Below are positions 16,470 through 25,042 of a DNA stretch of 64,000 nucleotides, in pieces. The notes beneath the pieces are model-generated. The model ran no database searches and was not told the DNA's origin. It saw only the letters and a list, made by a program, of their open reading frames with translations. A program made the position numbers and the translations under genes. Source of the DNA: Deltaproteobacteria bacterium (GTDB taxonomy: Bacteria; Desulfobacterota; Desulfuromonadia; Geobacterales; JAJYBI01); the NCBI GenBank assembly GCA_021779095.1, contig JAJYBI010000009.1, positions 1 through 64,000 on the forward strand, in the 5' to 3' direction. Each line of letters starts with the position of its first letter. The stretch's first letter is position 1.

Positions 16470-17990
16470 TCATTTTTTGGGAACCACCGGGATCGCCTGG
16501 GAATCGTAGACCGGCGAAAGGCCGGTTACCCAGCTCCGACCGTTCAGGTCGTGACCGATGGACTTGAACTTGCCGTAGAGCTTCTGTTCCAGTTCGTAGG
16601 CGATGCGCGGCTCGGCCTCCGCCACGTTCTGCAGTTCGCCCGGGTCGCTGTTCAGGTTGTACAGCTCCCGCTGCCCGTTTTCCATGGTGGCGATGAACTT
16701 CCAGCCGTCCTTCGTCCGGATGGAGCGCTTGAAGGTGTAGAGCCGGTAATCGGTCTCGGAGTAGACGTCCCGCGCCACCGGCTGGCCCGCCATGGCCGCG
16801 GCGAGGCTCAATCCCCGCAGCTGTCCCGCGGCCCGCTCCGGCATCCGCACCCCCAGAAGGTCGAGGATGGTCGGCATCACGTCCACGCTGCTGATCTGGT
16901 CGGAAACGATCCGGGCGTCCTGCTGCCCGGGAAGGGAGACGATGAGCGGCGTATGGATCAGTTCGTCGAACAGGGTGTAGCCGTGGTCGAACCGGTGATG
17001 CTCGTAGAACTCGGTGCCGTGGTCCGACGTGAGAACGAACAGGGTCTTGCCGGTGAGGCCGAGCTTGTCGTACTCCTCCAGGAAATGGGCGAACATGGCA
17101 TCGACCCGGCTGATCTTCTCGTCGTAGATCGCCCGCCAGAAACGGACATCCTCGTCGCGCAGGTAGACCCGCCCCTTGGCCAGCCCCTCCTCCCGCAGCG
17201 CCTCCTGCTCCTTGGCCGAGCCGGTGAACCGCCGGTCGTACCCCTTGTCCACGTACCGGTAGTCGTATCCACCGACGGGGATGCTCTGGCCGTGGGCATC
17301 GTAGCCGTGGAGGAACACGAACATCTTGTTGTCCCGGTTCGCCTTGATCCAGTCCAGCGCCTTGGGGATGCTCGTCCCCATGCTGCCGAACTTCCCCATC
17401 TCGTAGAAGTAGGTGTCGAACCCCTGGTCGTAGCCGAAGATGCCGTTCACCCCCGCGTTGCCGGTGAAGCCGCCGGTGGCGTACCCGTTCGCCTTCAGCA
17501 CCTCCGCCAGGGTCACGAGCTCGGGGGAGAGCTTCTTCAGGTTGGCGATCACGGTGTGCGGTGGATCGTAGACGGAGAACTTGTTCAGGAGCCGGTGCTC
17601 CGACGGGTAGTTGCCGGTGAACCAGGTCATGGAAGCGGGGACCGTCCAGGAGGAGACGGAGATGTTGGTGGTGAACTTGTACCCCCGCCGCGCCATGGCG
17701 TCGATGGTGGGGGTGACGTTCCGCCCGTACCCCATGGTGTGCACATGGGCGGCCTGGAGGGCATCGAAGCTCACCAGCACCACGTTGTGGTCCTTGTATT
17801 TCCCCGAGAACGCCGCGGCGGCGGCATCGGCCTTCGCCGAACCGGCGAGCCCCTTCCCCGCCATGCAGCCGCCCAGCGCCATGGATACCGCCACGGCACC
17901 GGCGCCCGCCGCGGTGAGTTTCAGGAACTCGCGCCGGTCCATCGATTTCACCCCAGCCCCATCATCTTCGTCATACGGTGACATGCGCAT
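16470..17990 (-). CDS. Tat-exported alkaline-phosphatase/sulfatase-superfamily lipoprotein
   Basis: A 506-residue protein; the ATG at 17990 is preceded by AAGGAGA. A twin-arginine signal (MDRREFLKLTAAGAG, Arg19-Arg20) ends in a possible lipobox (LGGC, Cys42), so it is folded and then anchored outside. The catalytic core follows the sulfatase pattern: VLVSFDALQA metal site, SSWTVPASMTWFTGNYPSEH, and LTSDHGTEFYEHHRFDHG. The usual C/S-x-P-x-R that becomes formylglycine is absent: the nucleophile position is Thr116 in TVPAS and the Arg is missing. That favours a phosphoester hydrolase or phosphotransferase over a true sulfatase. It lies 198 bp downstream of the sulfotransferase cluster on the same strand. 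Confidence 0.8.
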   Translation of the reverse strand: MRMSPYDEDDGAGVKSMDRREFLKLTAAGAGAVAVSMALGGCMAGKGLAGSAKADAAAAAFSGKYKDHNVVLVSFDALQAAHVHTMGYGRNVTPTIDAMARRGYKFTTNISVSSWTVPASMTWFTGNYPSEHRLLNKFSVYDPPHTVIANLKKLSPELVTLAEVLKANGYATGGFTGNAGVNGIFGYDQGFDTYFYEMGKFGSMGTSIPKALDWIKANRDNKMFVFLHGYDAHGQSIPVGGYDYRYVDKGYDRRFTGSAKEQEALREEGLAKGRVYLRDEDVRFWRAIYDEKISRVDAMFAHFLEEYDKLGLTGKTLFVLTSDHGTEFYEHHRFDHGYTLFDELIHTPLIVSLPGQQDARIVSDQISSVDVMPTILDLLGVRMPERAAGQLRGLSLAAAMAGQPVARDVYSETDYRLYTFKRSIRTKDGWKFIATMENGQRELYNLNSDPGELQNVAEAEPRIAYELEQKLYGKFKSIGHDLNGRSWVTGLSPVYDSQAIPVVPKK

Positions 17991-18188
17991 TCGTCTCCTT
18001 TATGAATGGGTGACTGCACGGCGCGGGCCCTTCCGGCTCCCGCCTCGCCATCACCTGCCCTCGTTCCCCCTCGTCACGCCCACGGTTGCAAGGCCGACTC
18101 TCGTCCGTGGCACCAACCACCACGGGGGTCTTACGTCACATTACCATCTTGGCTCCGGAACCGTCAAAGGAATACCTGCACCGATGGG

Positions 18189-19061
18189 CTACCGCCGCGC
18201 GAGGATGCCGGTGGCACAGGCAAGCCCGCCGGCGCCGGCCGTCAGCTGCGTGATCGCCGGCTCACCGGCGACGGCGAGCCCCGCGGCACGGTATATCTCC
18301 CGCGTCTCCGGGCAGCCCGCCGGCATGATCACGGTGCGGGGTGCCACCGTCACCACGTTCATCGCCTGCCGGTTGCGCACCTCGGCCGATTCGGGCAGCG
18401 GCACGATCCGGTAGCCGTGCTCCGTAAGGAACCGGACCGCCGCCGGATCGGCCAGCCCGGTCCGGACCAGCGCCAGGTCCCGGTCCACCAGCTGCACCGT
18501 CCCCAGGAGGTGCTGGGTAAGGCGCTGGTACGACGGGAGCGGCACGCACGCCACCCCCTGCGGTTGCAGCAGATCCCGCACCTGTTCGAAGCCGGCAAGG
18601 TTCGTGCGGTTACCCACCCCCACCGCCACGAGCCGGTCGGTGATCCAGAGGGCGTCCGCCCCCTCGAACCGCCCCGCACCGGAGACCGTCCCCAGCACCG
18701 GGATGCCGTGTGCCGACAGGGTCCGCCCGGCATATGCCGGCTCCCGCTCCCGCACCGGGGACGCCATCCCCGCCATGATCGCCCCGGCGGGGGTCATGAA
18801 CAGGAGGTCCCGGCAGTACATCATGTTGAACAGGTAGTGCCGGTCTCCGTCCAGCGGCGCGGGATCGACCGTCGCCACCTCCACGCCGAGGGAGGCGTAC
18901 AGGGCAAAGAGCCCGTCGAACTCGCGCACCAGGGCGGCGTGGTCGATGGGACGGAGATGCAGGATCGATGCCGGGTCGGGATGCCAGCCCACCTCCGGTC
19001 CCGGCCGGTACAGGAGCACCGCGGCGAGGGTTCCGTATTCGCTCTGCACGCCGGACCGCAT
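18189..19061 (-). CDS. amidinotransferase/dimethylarginine-hydrolase-superfamily enzyme
   Basis: A 290-residue enzyme of the guanidino-modifying superfamily (arginine deiminase, DDAH, amidinotransferase). Motifs in order: an Asp/Glu substrate element FEGADALWITD, RTNLAGFEQ, the catalytic His in QHLLGTVQLVD, and the catalytic Cys in GGLACATGIL at the C-terminus. The enzyme should attack an amidino carbon of an arginine-like substrate, releasing citrulline or an amine, or transferring the amidine. The start at 19061 shares a base with the upstream stop (TGATG), so it is the last gene of the sulfotransferase cluster. The substrate is unknown. A 5-propeller fold of ~290 residues is normal for the family. 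Confidence 0.82.
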   Translation of the reverse strand: MRSGVQSEYGTLAAVLLYRPGPEVGWHPDPASILHLRPIDHAALVREFDGLFALYASLGVEVATVDPAPLDGDRHYLFNMMYCRDLLFMTPAGAIMAGMASPVREREPAYAGRTLSAHGIPVLGTVSGAGRFEGADALWITDRLVAVGVGNRTNLAGFEQVRDLLQPQGVACVPLPSYQRLTQHLLGTVQLVDRDLALVRTGLADPAAVRFLTEHGYRIVPLPESAEVRNRQAMNVVTVAPRTVIMPAGCPETREIYRAAGLAVAGEPAITQLTAGAGGLACATGILARR

Positions 19062-20437
19062 CAGAGCCACTCCTCCATCCGCGCCGGATCGTACCCCAGC
19101 TCTCCGCACATCTCGCGCAGCTGCGGGTCGTCCAGGAGCCGGGTGATGATCTCCTCCCGCTTCTTCCAGCGGTACAGCTGGGGGGGAAGGGTCGACTGCA
19201 CCACGGGGAGGTCGCTCAAATCCAACCGAGCCGCCTCCCCGCCGGAAATCCCCATGAACTCAAGCAGCCGTCCGAAGGCGTCCCGCCGCGCCCCGATGCT
19301 CCGGATGATCTCCTCGAACGGCACCCGGCAGACGGGCCGGCCGCTCCGTTCCAGATAGGTGAGGATCTCCCGGTTCGCCGAGCGCCACTGGAACCCGCAG
19401 ACCTCCACCAGGTCGCGGTCCGCGTACTCCTGCCACCCCTCGGGGAGATCGAAGTTCCACCAGCTGCCGCCGAAGGGAAACCGGTCGCTGTACCCCTTGA
19501 TGCTGAGCCGGTCCGGGCCGTCGCCGCCGGCGAGATACGGCTGCAGGTTGTGGGAGAAGAAGCCGCGGTGCAGCCAGCCGTCGTAGATGCCGTTGGCGGT
19601 CGCCGCCGGGTTGCGCACCAGGTGGATCACCCGGATCTCCGCTTCCGGGAAGAGCCGTTCGATGAGGTTCATCCGGTAGCAGTCCACGGTGGACTTCAGG
19701 AGCAGTATCCTGTCGGACAGGTCGGCGGGGGTCGCCGTGCGGTGGGGGGGCTGGAGGATGAACGGCGGCTCCTCCATTGTGCAGAGCGCGTTCGGCGGCC
19801 CCACGGGGATCTCGGTGAAGGGAAAGCGCAGCGCCACCCGGTCGGTGCCGAGGTCGTAGTAGAACGGGTTCACCGCCGGGTAGGCCGCCACCACCCGCTC
19901 CAGGAGATCGAGATAGAACTCCTCCGTGTCGAAGAGCGGGTGCCGCGCCCCATGGGCGTCCAGCGCGCCGTCGATGCAGCGCCGCAAGACTTCCGCGTCG
20001 AACGGTACCTCCGTCCACTGCAGGGCGAACCGGAGGAGCAGGCGATCGGCGTACCGGTCCCGGTCGATCTCCGCCGTCCGGATCTCGTCTTCGACGCAGT
20101 ACAGGTCGGAGAAGAAGTCCCGGGCAAGCCCGTCACGGTCGATCACCCGGTCCAGGAGCGGATCGGGGATCTTGTCCGAGGCGAACAGGTCGAAGCCGTC
20201 CGGGTCCGTGTTCAGCTTGTAGAACGGCGCCGCCTCCCCGGTGAGCGAATAGACCTGGGGAAGCCGGCGCAAGAGGGTGTAGAGGAGGCTGGAGCCGGAG
20301 CGGGAGGAGGAGTTGATGATCACCACCCGCTTCACGTCCGCCAGCGTGCAGGCAAAAAGCGGCGTCCCCCGGTACCGCTCCAGGATCGCCGCCCGGAACG
20401 TCCTGACCCGGTCCACCGTCTGCCGGAGGGTCTCCAT
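19061..20437 (-). CDS. large sulfotransferase-family protein
   Basis: A 458-residue protein. The ATG at 20437 is used because GGGGGTG lies just upstream; a TTG at 20458 would add seven residues. The PAPS-binding 5'-phosphosulfate loop is SSSRSGSSLLYTLL near residue 42. The 3'-phosphate site is IHLVRNPAATANGIYDGW near residue 270. Between them lies a long helical insert, making the protein about 120 residues longer than its neighbour. It would transfer sulfate from PAPS to a hydroxyl or amine. The start is one base after the stop of the other sulfotransferase, so they are translated together. Two sulfotransferases in one operon suggest two sulfation sites or a heteromeric enzyme. Confidence 0.83.
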   Translation of the reverse strand: METLRQTVDRVRTFRAAILERYRGTPLFACTLADVKRVVIINSSSRSGSSLLYTLLRRLPQVYSLTGEAAPFYKLNTDPDGFDLFASDKIPDPLLDRVIDRDGLARDFFSDLYCVEDEIRTAEIDRDRYADRLLLRFALQWTEVPFDAEVLRRCIDGALDAHGARHPLFDTEEFYLDLLERVVAAYPAVNPFYYDLGTDRVALRFPFTEIPVGPPNALCTMEEPPFILQPPHRTATPADLSDRILLLKSTVDCYRMNLIERLFPEAEIRVIHLVRNPAATANGIYDGWLHRGFFSHNLQPYLAGGDGPDRLSIKGYSDRFPFGGSWWNFDLPEGWQEYADRDLVEVCGFQWRSANREILTYLERSGRPVCRVPFEEIIRSIGARRDAFGRLLEFMGISGGEAARLDLSDLPVVQSTLPPQLYRWKKREEIITRLLDDPQLREMCGELGYDPARMEEWL

Positions 20438-20438
20438 C

Positions 20439-21458
20439 TCAGCACCCCCGCCGTGCAACGTGCAGGTAACGCAGGAACAGGAGCTTCTTCACCCGCAGCC
20501 GCGAGTTGCGGTCCCGCAGGAGGTGGGTAGTCTCGGCCTTCAGCTTCAAGAGCATCTCGGTCAGACGGTAGCTCGCCTTCGGCCGCATCATCTCCCCGTG
20601 CAGCGCCAGGAGCTCGTCCAGCGGCCGGGTGAGCCGGTAGCCGAGGCGGTCCAGCTCTCTGCAGGCGATCGCCTCGAACAGGAGGATCTCGCCGGCCGAG
20701 AGGGATTTGCGGAACTTCTCCGCGTTGGCGCGCAGGACCGGCTTCGCCGTGTTCTCCCACGAGAGACTGAGGCTCCCCGATTTCTGCGCCTCCCGCGACC
20801 GGTGGTACTCCAGCATCCCCTCGGAAAATGGCTCGCCGAGGAAGCTGCAGAGCCGCCGCACCTCGCCCGGCGGGTCCGCGATCAGCTCTTCGTATTTCAG
20901 CAGCATGATCTGCTCCGGGGGGAGCGCAGCGAGCCAGTTCAGGCCGGTCGCCTGCTCCCGCTGCCACCTGAGCGCCGAGTAATAGACGTGGTAGTGGTTG
21001 AAGATGGAGGACTTGGCCGACACCGCCACGTCCCGGCCGTCCCGCACCATGAAGATGAACCGGGCGTCGGGAAAGTACGAGAGGATCTCCGGCACATGGT
21101 CGATCATGAAGGTGCTCTTGCAGCACCAGCGCCGTTTGCCGGCGTACTCCCGGTACTGGTCGTAGATGGCGAAGTAGACGGCGAGGAGGGTGCGGTCCCG
21201 CGCCTCGCGGAACACCCGCTCCCGGTCCGGCCGGCACTCCCACGGATACGGATGCAGCTCCACCATCCGGCAGACGTCGGCGATGAGGAGCCGGAACCGT
21301 CCGTCGTCCGCGAGGTCGCCGTAGCGGGAGACCAGCGTTCCGAACAGCTTCACGATGTGGGGGGGATGAGGGACCGCGATCTCCGGATGGGCGTCCAGCA
21401 TCAGCCGGAGGAGGTTCGTGCCCGAGCGCTCGGTCCCTATGATGAAGATCGGGTTCAT
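20439..21458 (-). CDS. sulfotransferase-family protein
   Basis: A 339-residue sulfotransferase. The N-terminal PAPS loop is IIGTERSGTNLLRLMLDAHP (residues 5-24) and the second motif is FIFMVRDGRDVAVSAKSS near residue 138, both canonical. The C-terminal part has SLSWENTAKPVLRANAEKFR. It is soluble with a short basic tail ending RRGC. It follows the methyltransferase gene by 12 bp. The acceptor is not known; family members sulfate lipids, sugars or peptides. Sulfotransferases are sparse in this bacterial group, so this operon stands out. Confidence 0.87.
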   Translation of the reverse strand: MNPIFIIGTERSGTNLLRLMLDAHPEIAVPHPPHIVKLFGTLVSRYGDLADDGRFRLLIADVCRMVELHPYPWECRPDRERVFREARDRTLLAVYFAIYDQYREYAGKRRWCCKSTFMIDHVPEILSYFPDARFIFMVRDGRDVAVSAKSSIFNHYHVYYSALRWQREQATGLNWLAALPPEQIMLLKYEELIADPPGEVRRLCSFLGEPFSEGMLEYHRSREAQKSGSLSLSWENTAKPVLRANAEKFRKSLSAGEILLFEAIACRELDRLGYRLTRPLDELLALHGEMMRPKASYRLTEMLLKLKAETTHLLRDRNSRLRVKKLLFLRYLHVARRGC

Positions 21459-21470
21459 GGGGAGGGCGAC

Positions 21471-22202
21471 CTACTTCACCGCCCGGGCGATGACGAACAG
21501 CATGGCGTCGAGGATGTCGCCGTCCGTGAACCGGACGTTGTGGAGCCGCCGGAACTCCTCGTTCGCCGACCGGTACAGCGCCCGGATGCCGTCCATGTTC
21601 TCTAAAGGGATCGCGCCGTTGTCGATCCACTGGTTCACCGACTCGTCGGTCACGTACTCGATATCCTCCACCTCCCTAAACCCCTGGCGGCGCAGGCGGC
21701 CGGAGATGTCGGCCGGCATCAGGTAGTTGCGGCGGGCGGGGTTGCGCAGTTTCTGGATGGCGAAGGTGAGCTCCCGGTCCGCATCGTTGTAGGCGGTGAG
21801 GTGGCAGAGGACGGCGGTCCCCCCCGGCTTCAGCACCCGGTGGATCTCGGGGATCGCCCGGTCCAGGTCGGCGAACTGCAGCCCCTGCCGGCAGACGACC
21901 GCATCGAAGCTACCGTCGGCAAACGGCATCTCCTCGCTGGGGGCGAAGACGATCTCGTCCATGCACCCCTCCGCATACCGCGCCATCTCCGGGCTGATAT
22001 CGAGCCCCGTGACCTTTTTCACCTTGCCGTAGAACTCTTTGGCGATGAGGCCGGTGCCGGTGGAGACGTCCAGGACGTGCGCGTCGGGACCGGCGCCGGC
22101 GAGCTCGAAGATGCGGCGGATGAGCCGCTCGTCCGTCACCCAGTTGGAGGAGCGGTTGTACTTCTCCGCCCGGTTTCTGAAATGGACCTCAGCACGCTCC
22201 AT
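21471..22202 (-). CDS. class I SAM-dependent methyltransferase
   Basis: A 243-residue methyltransferase with the Rossmann motif HVLDVSTGTGLIAKEF (motif I near residue 42), then VTGLDISPEMARYAEG and VVCRQGLQFADLDRAI. The N-terminus YNRSSNWVTDERLIRRIF closely parallels YSGSANWISDPALIRAHI of the first methyltransferase in the cluster (25043-25783), so the two are paralogues. It would methylate O, N or C of the pathway intermediate, but the site is unknown. The start overlaps the radical SAM stop by 14 bp. Confidence 0.85.
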   Translation of the reverse strand: MERAEVHFRNRAEKYNRSSNWVTDERLIRRIFELAGAGPDAHVLDVSTGTGLIAKEFYGKVKKVTGLDISPEMARYAEGCMDEIVFAPSEEMPFADGSFDAVVCRQGLQFADLDRAIPEIHRVLKPGGTAVLCHLTAYNDADRELTFAIQKLRNPARRNYLMPADISGRLRRQGFREVEDIEYVTDESVNQWIDNGAIPLENMDGIRALYRSANEEFRRLHNVRFTDGDILDAMLFVIARAVK

Positions 22203-23580
22203 GGGGAAACTCCTTCAGCCGCTCCCGGCGAATCTCCAGAAGCTCCGCGAAGGCGGCGCGCAGCGTGGCCTCCGGCAGGTCGGTCAGGTTGATGATGGCG
22301 TCGTTCGGGTCGTTCACCTTCCGCTCCGCCAGGGAATCCAGGTAGGCGAGATGGTCGGTGATATACCCCCGCTCCACCGCCATGTCGTAGATCTTCGTCC
22401 CCGGGAACGGGGTCAGGTACTTGATGGAGATGGGGATCACCTCGCTTTTGCGGCAGAACTCCATCATCTTTTTCAGCGACTCTTCGCTCTCGCCGGGAAG
22501 CCCCACGATCAGGTTCGCCGCCACCTTGATCCCCGCCTTCACCGTCTCGGCCACCGCGTACTCGATCTCCTCCACCTTCGTCTGCTTGTCCGCCAGGTTC
22601 AGCACCGTCTGGTCCACCGACTCCACCCCGTACCAGATGTCGCGGCAGCCGCAGGCGTGCATGTAGCGCAGGAGTTCCGGCTGTATCCGCTCCACCCGGG
22701 TGGAGCAGGTCCAGGTGAGGCCGTATCGCTTCAGCACGTCGCAGATCCGGTAGGTCCGCTCCAGGTTGGAGGTGAAGGTCAGGTCGTTGATGTAGAAGTA
22801 GCGGATCTTGTGCTTCGCCACCAGGTCGGCCACCTCGGCCTCGAAGCGCTCCGGGCTCTTGTAGGAGAGCTTCTCCATGTTCAGGAAGCAGAAGGAGCAG
22901 CGGCCGTAGCAGCCGCGGGAGGAGGTGATCCCCAGCTCCGGGATCTCCGGGTCCTGTTGCACGCTCGGGAAGAGGAAGAGGTCGGGGAGCGGGAGGACGT
23001 CCAGGTCCATGAGCTGCCTGCGCTTCGGGGTGTAGTGCACCTCATTGTCCAGGAGCAGCCCCAGGCCGGCGATCCCTTTCGCCATGGCGGGGGTGCCGCC
23101 GTTCTCGATATGGTCGAGGAGCTCCAGGAGGGTCGCCTCCCCCTCACCCAGGATGGTGTAGTCGGGCGAAAGCCCCCTGATGAGCGGCTCCGGCAGGGAC
23201 GACACGAGCGCCCCGCCGATGAGAACCGTCACCGCCGGGTTCAGCTGCCGCACCCGCTCCAGCACCCTGAGGTTCACCGGGTAGGAGTCGATGAAGGTGG
23301 GCATGGCCACCACCCCGCCGCGCGCGGCCGCGTCCCGGCAGACGTCCTCGAACGCTTCGCCGATGCGCAGGTCGCGGATCTTCACCTGCCACCCGGCCAG
23401 CTTGGCCACGGTGGCGATATGGCTCACCCCCTCCGTCGGGGTCTCCAGCAGGAACTCCCTGTTCGGGGTCGGCACCTGGGGAGAGGTGGGGAGGATCATG
23501 GTGAAGGGGGGGCGGGAGCCGGCCGGCCGGGGATGGGCCACCAGCTCCGCGAGTCGCGTCTCGTCGGCGGATCGGGTCAT
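22189..23580 (-). CDS. B12-binding radical SAM enzyme (second of pair)
   Basis: A 463-residue class B-type radical SAM protein. Residues ~25-160 form a cobalamin-binding-like Rossmann domain (IATVAKLAGWQVKIRDLRIG, VVAMPTFIDSYPVNLRVLE, TVLIGGALVSS) without the DxHxxG motif, as is usual for this class. The cluster motif is CYGRCSFC (Cys224, Cys228, Cys231), followed by a SAM-barrel including FYINDLTFTSNLER and IVGLPGESEESLKKM. Such enzymes methylate unactivated carbons or phosphinate groups, or do other radical chemistry such as ring closure. The start overlaps the first radical SAM gene by 4 bp. It is paralogous to that gene. Confidence 0.87.
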   Translation of the reverse strand: MTRSADETRLAELVAHPRPAGSRPPFTMILPTSPQVPTPNREFLLETPTEGVSHIATVAKLAGWQVKIRDLRIGEAFEDVCRDAAARGGVVAMPTFIDSYPVNLRVLERVRQLNPAVTVLIGGALVSSLPEPLIRGLSPDYTILGEGEATLLELLDHIENGGTPAMAKGIAGLGLLLDNEVHYTPKRRQLMDLDVLPLPDLFLFPSVQQDPEIPELGITSSRGCYGRCSFCFLNMEKLSYKSPERFEAEVADLVAKHKIRYFYINDLTFTSNLERTYRICDVLKRYGLTWTCSTRVERIQPELLRYMHACGCRDIWYGVESVDQTVLNLADKQTKVEEIEYAVAETVKAGIKVAANLIVGLPGESEESLKKMMEFCRKSEVIPISIKYLTPFPGTKIYDMAVERGYITDHLAYLDSLAERKVNDPNDAIINLTDLPEATLRAAFAELLEIRRERLKEFPHGAC

Positions 23581-25040
23581 GGCGTGTCACTCTTTCTCTT
23601 CAGGAACTTTTCACCCGTTTCCAGGTAGCGATTCCGGTCGTCGGTATAGTCGTAGGGGCGCTCCTCGATCCGCCGGTTCACCCGGCGGTAGACGGCGCGC
23701 AGCTCGTCGCGGGTAAGATGCGGCGTAAACTTCACGAAGCCGGGGTGCTCGATATCCTCTTCCACCGACTGCTCCTCGGAGAGCCACTCCAGGTGCTTGA
23801 CCTCGTCGGTGATCAGCCCGTCCTTCAGGCACTGGCGGTAGAAGTCGGTACCGGGGAGCGCCGAGAGGTACTTCACCCGGGTCACCTCCCTGAACTCGTC
23901 GCAGAACGTTGTCAGCTCCTCCATCCCGGCGGGGGTATCCCCGGGGGCGCCGACGATGAAGAGCCCGCCGATCTTCACCCCGCACCGGCGGTGCAGCTGG
24001 ATGGTGTCGATCATGGAGCTCGTGGAGATCCCCTTGCGGTAGCTCGCCAGCACCTCCTTCGACACCGACTCCATGCCGTACAGGACGATGTCGAGGCCGT
24101 GCTCTTTCATGAGCAGGAGCGTCTCCTCGTCCAGCCCCGTCACCCGGGAGAAGGCGGTCCAGCGGAAGCGGTGGCTTTTGAAGGCGACCCGCATCAGCTC
24201 GTGGACGTAGGCCCGGTCGGTGACGAAGGTGAGGTCGTTCCACCATGCCATGGTAAAGCCGGTGGCGCGGTAGTAGTCGATCTCCCGCCGCACCCGCTCC
24301 GTCGACTTGCGGGAAAGCCGCGGAAAGGCGCGGTAGCAGAAGGTGCAGTCGCAGGCGCAGCCGCGGGAGTAGGAGAGGTAGAGCTCGGGGATCGCCTGAC
24401 CGCGGAACCGCTCCCAGACGGAGAAGTCCTGGAACGGCACGATGTCCAGGTCCGCCAGCTGGGGACGGGGCGGGTTGGTCCGGATGGCGCCGTCGGCGTC
24501 GCGCCAGGAGAGCCCCAGGATCTGCGGCAGCGGCAGGGCGTGTGCGTTACGGTCAAGGGCGTCCAGGAGCTCGGTCATGGTCAGCTCCCCCTCCCCCGCC
24601 ACCACGTAGTCGGCCCGGGTCGCCTCCAGGAGGAGCCGCGGCACGGCGGTGGCGAGCGGTCCCCCCAGGATCACCGGCCGGTGAGGGCGCTCCTCCTTCA
24701 GGATCTCCACCACCCGGCGCACGTAGGTGAAGCTGTCGCCCCAGACGCTGATCCCGACGATGTCGCAGCCGTCGGCGATACCCCGGACAGCCTCCGGGTC
24801 GAAGAGGTCCCGCTGGTCGAAGAGCCGGAAACGGTAGCCGAGCCCCCGGATCAATGAGGCCAGGATCGACGGTCCCTCGAACGGGGCGGTATGCACCCAT
24901 TCCCACCCCCGGGGCACGACGAAGACGGACGGGGGGACGATCAGCCCCACGGAGGTGGAAAGGGTCGCCCGCGCCTCGTGGGGAAGCGGGAGCGCGGCGA
25001 CGCGGGCGATGGTTGTAGGCGAATTCTGCGGTGCGGTCAT
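23577..25040 (-). CDS. B12-binding radical SAM enzyme (first of pair)
   Basis: A 487-residue protein beginning MTAPQNSPTTIARVAALPLP, 2 bp after the first methyltransferase gene. The reading frame is open further upstream, but that region is occupied by the methyltransferase in another frame, so the start at 25040 is preferred. The cobalamin-binding-like domain (CDIVGISVWGDSFTYVRRVV, RPVILGGPLATAVPR) precedes the cluster motif CACDCTFC (Cys228, Cys232, Cys235). The barrel continues with WWNDLTFVTDRAYVHELMRV and FIVGAPGDTPAGMEEL. It shares order and spacing with the second enzyme, so the pair probably arose by duplication and may act on different carbons of one scaffold. Confidence 0.86.
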   Translation of the reverse strand: MTAPQNSPTTIARVAALPLPHEARATLSTSVGLIVPPSVFVVPRGWEWVHTAPFEGPSILASLIRGLGYRFRLFDQRDLFDPEAVRGIADGCDIVGISVWGDSFTYVRRVVEILKEERPHRPVILGGPLATAVPRLLLEATRADYVVAGEGELTMTELLDALDRNAHALPLPQILGLSWRDADGAIRTNPPRPQLADLDIVPFQDFSVWERFRGQAIPELYLSYSRGCACDCTFCYRAFPRLSRKSTERVRREIDYYRATGFTMAWWNDLTFVTDRAYVHELMRVAFKSHRFRWTAFSRVTGLDEETLLLMKEHGLDIVLYGMESVSKEVLASYRKGISTSSMIDTIQLHRRCGVKIGGLFIVGAPGDTPAGMEELTTFCDEFREVTRVKYLSALPGTDFYRQCLKDGLITDEVKHLEWLSEEQSVEEDIEHPGFVKFTPHLTRDELRAVYRRVNRRIEERPYDYTDDRNRYLETGEKFLKRKSDTP

Positions 25041-25042
25041 GC

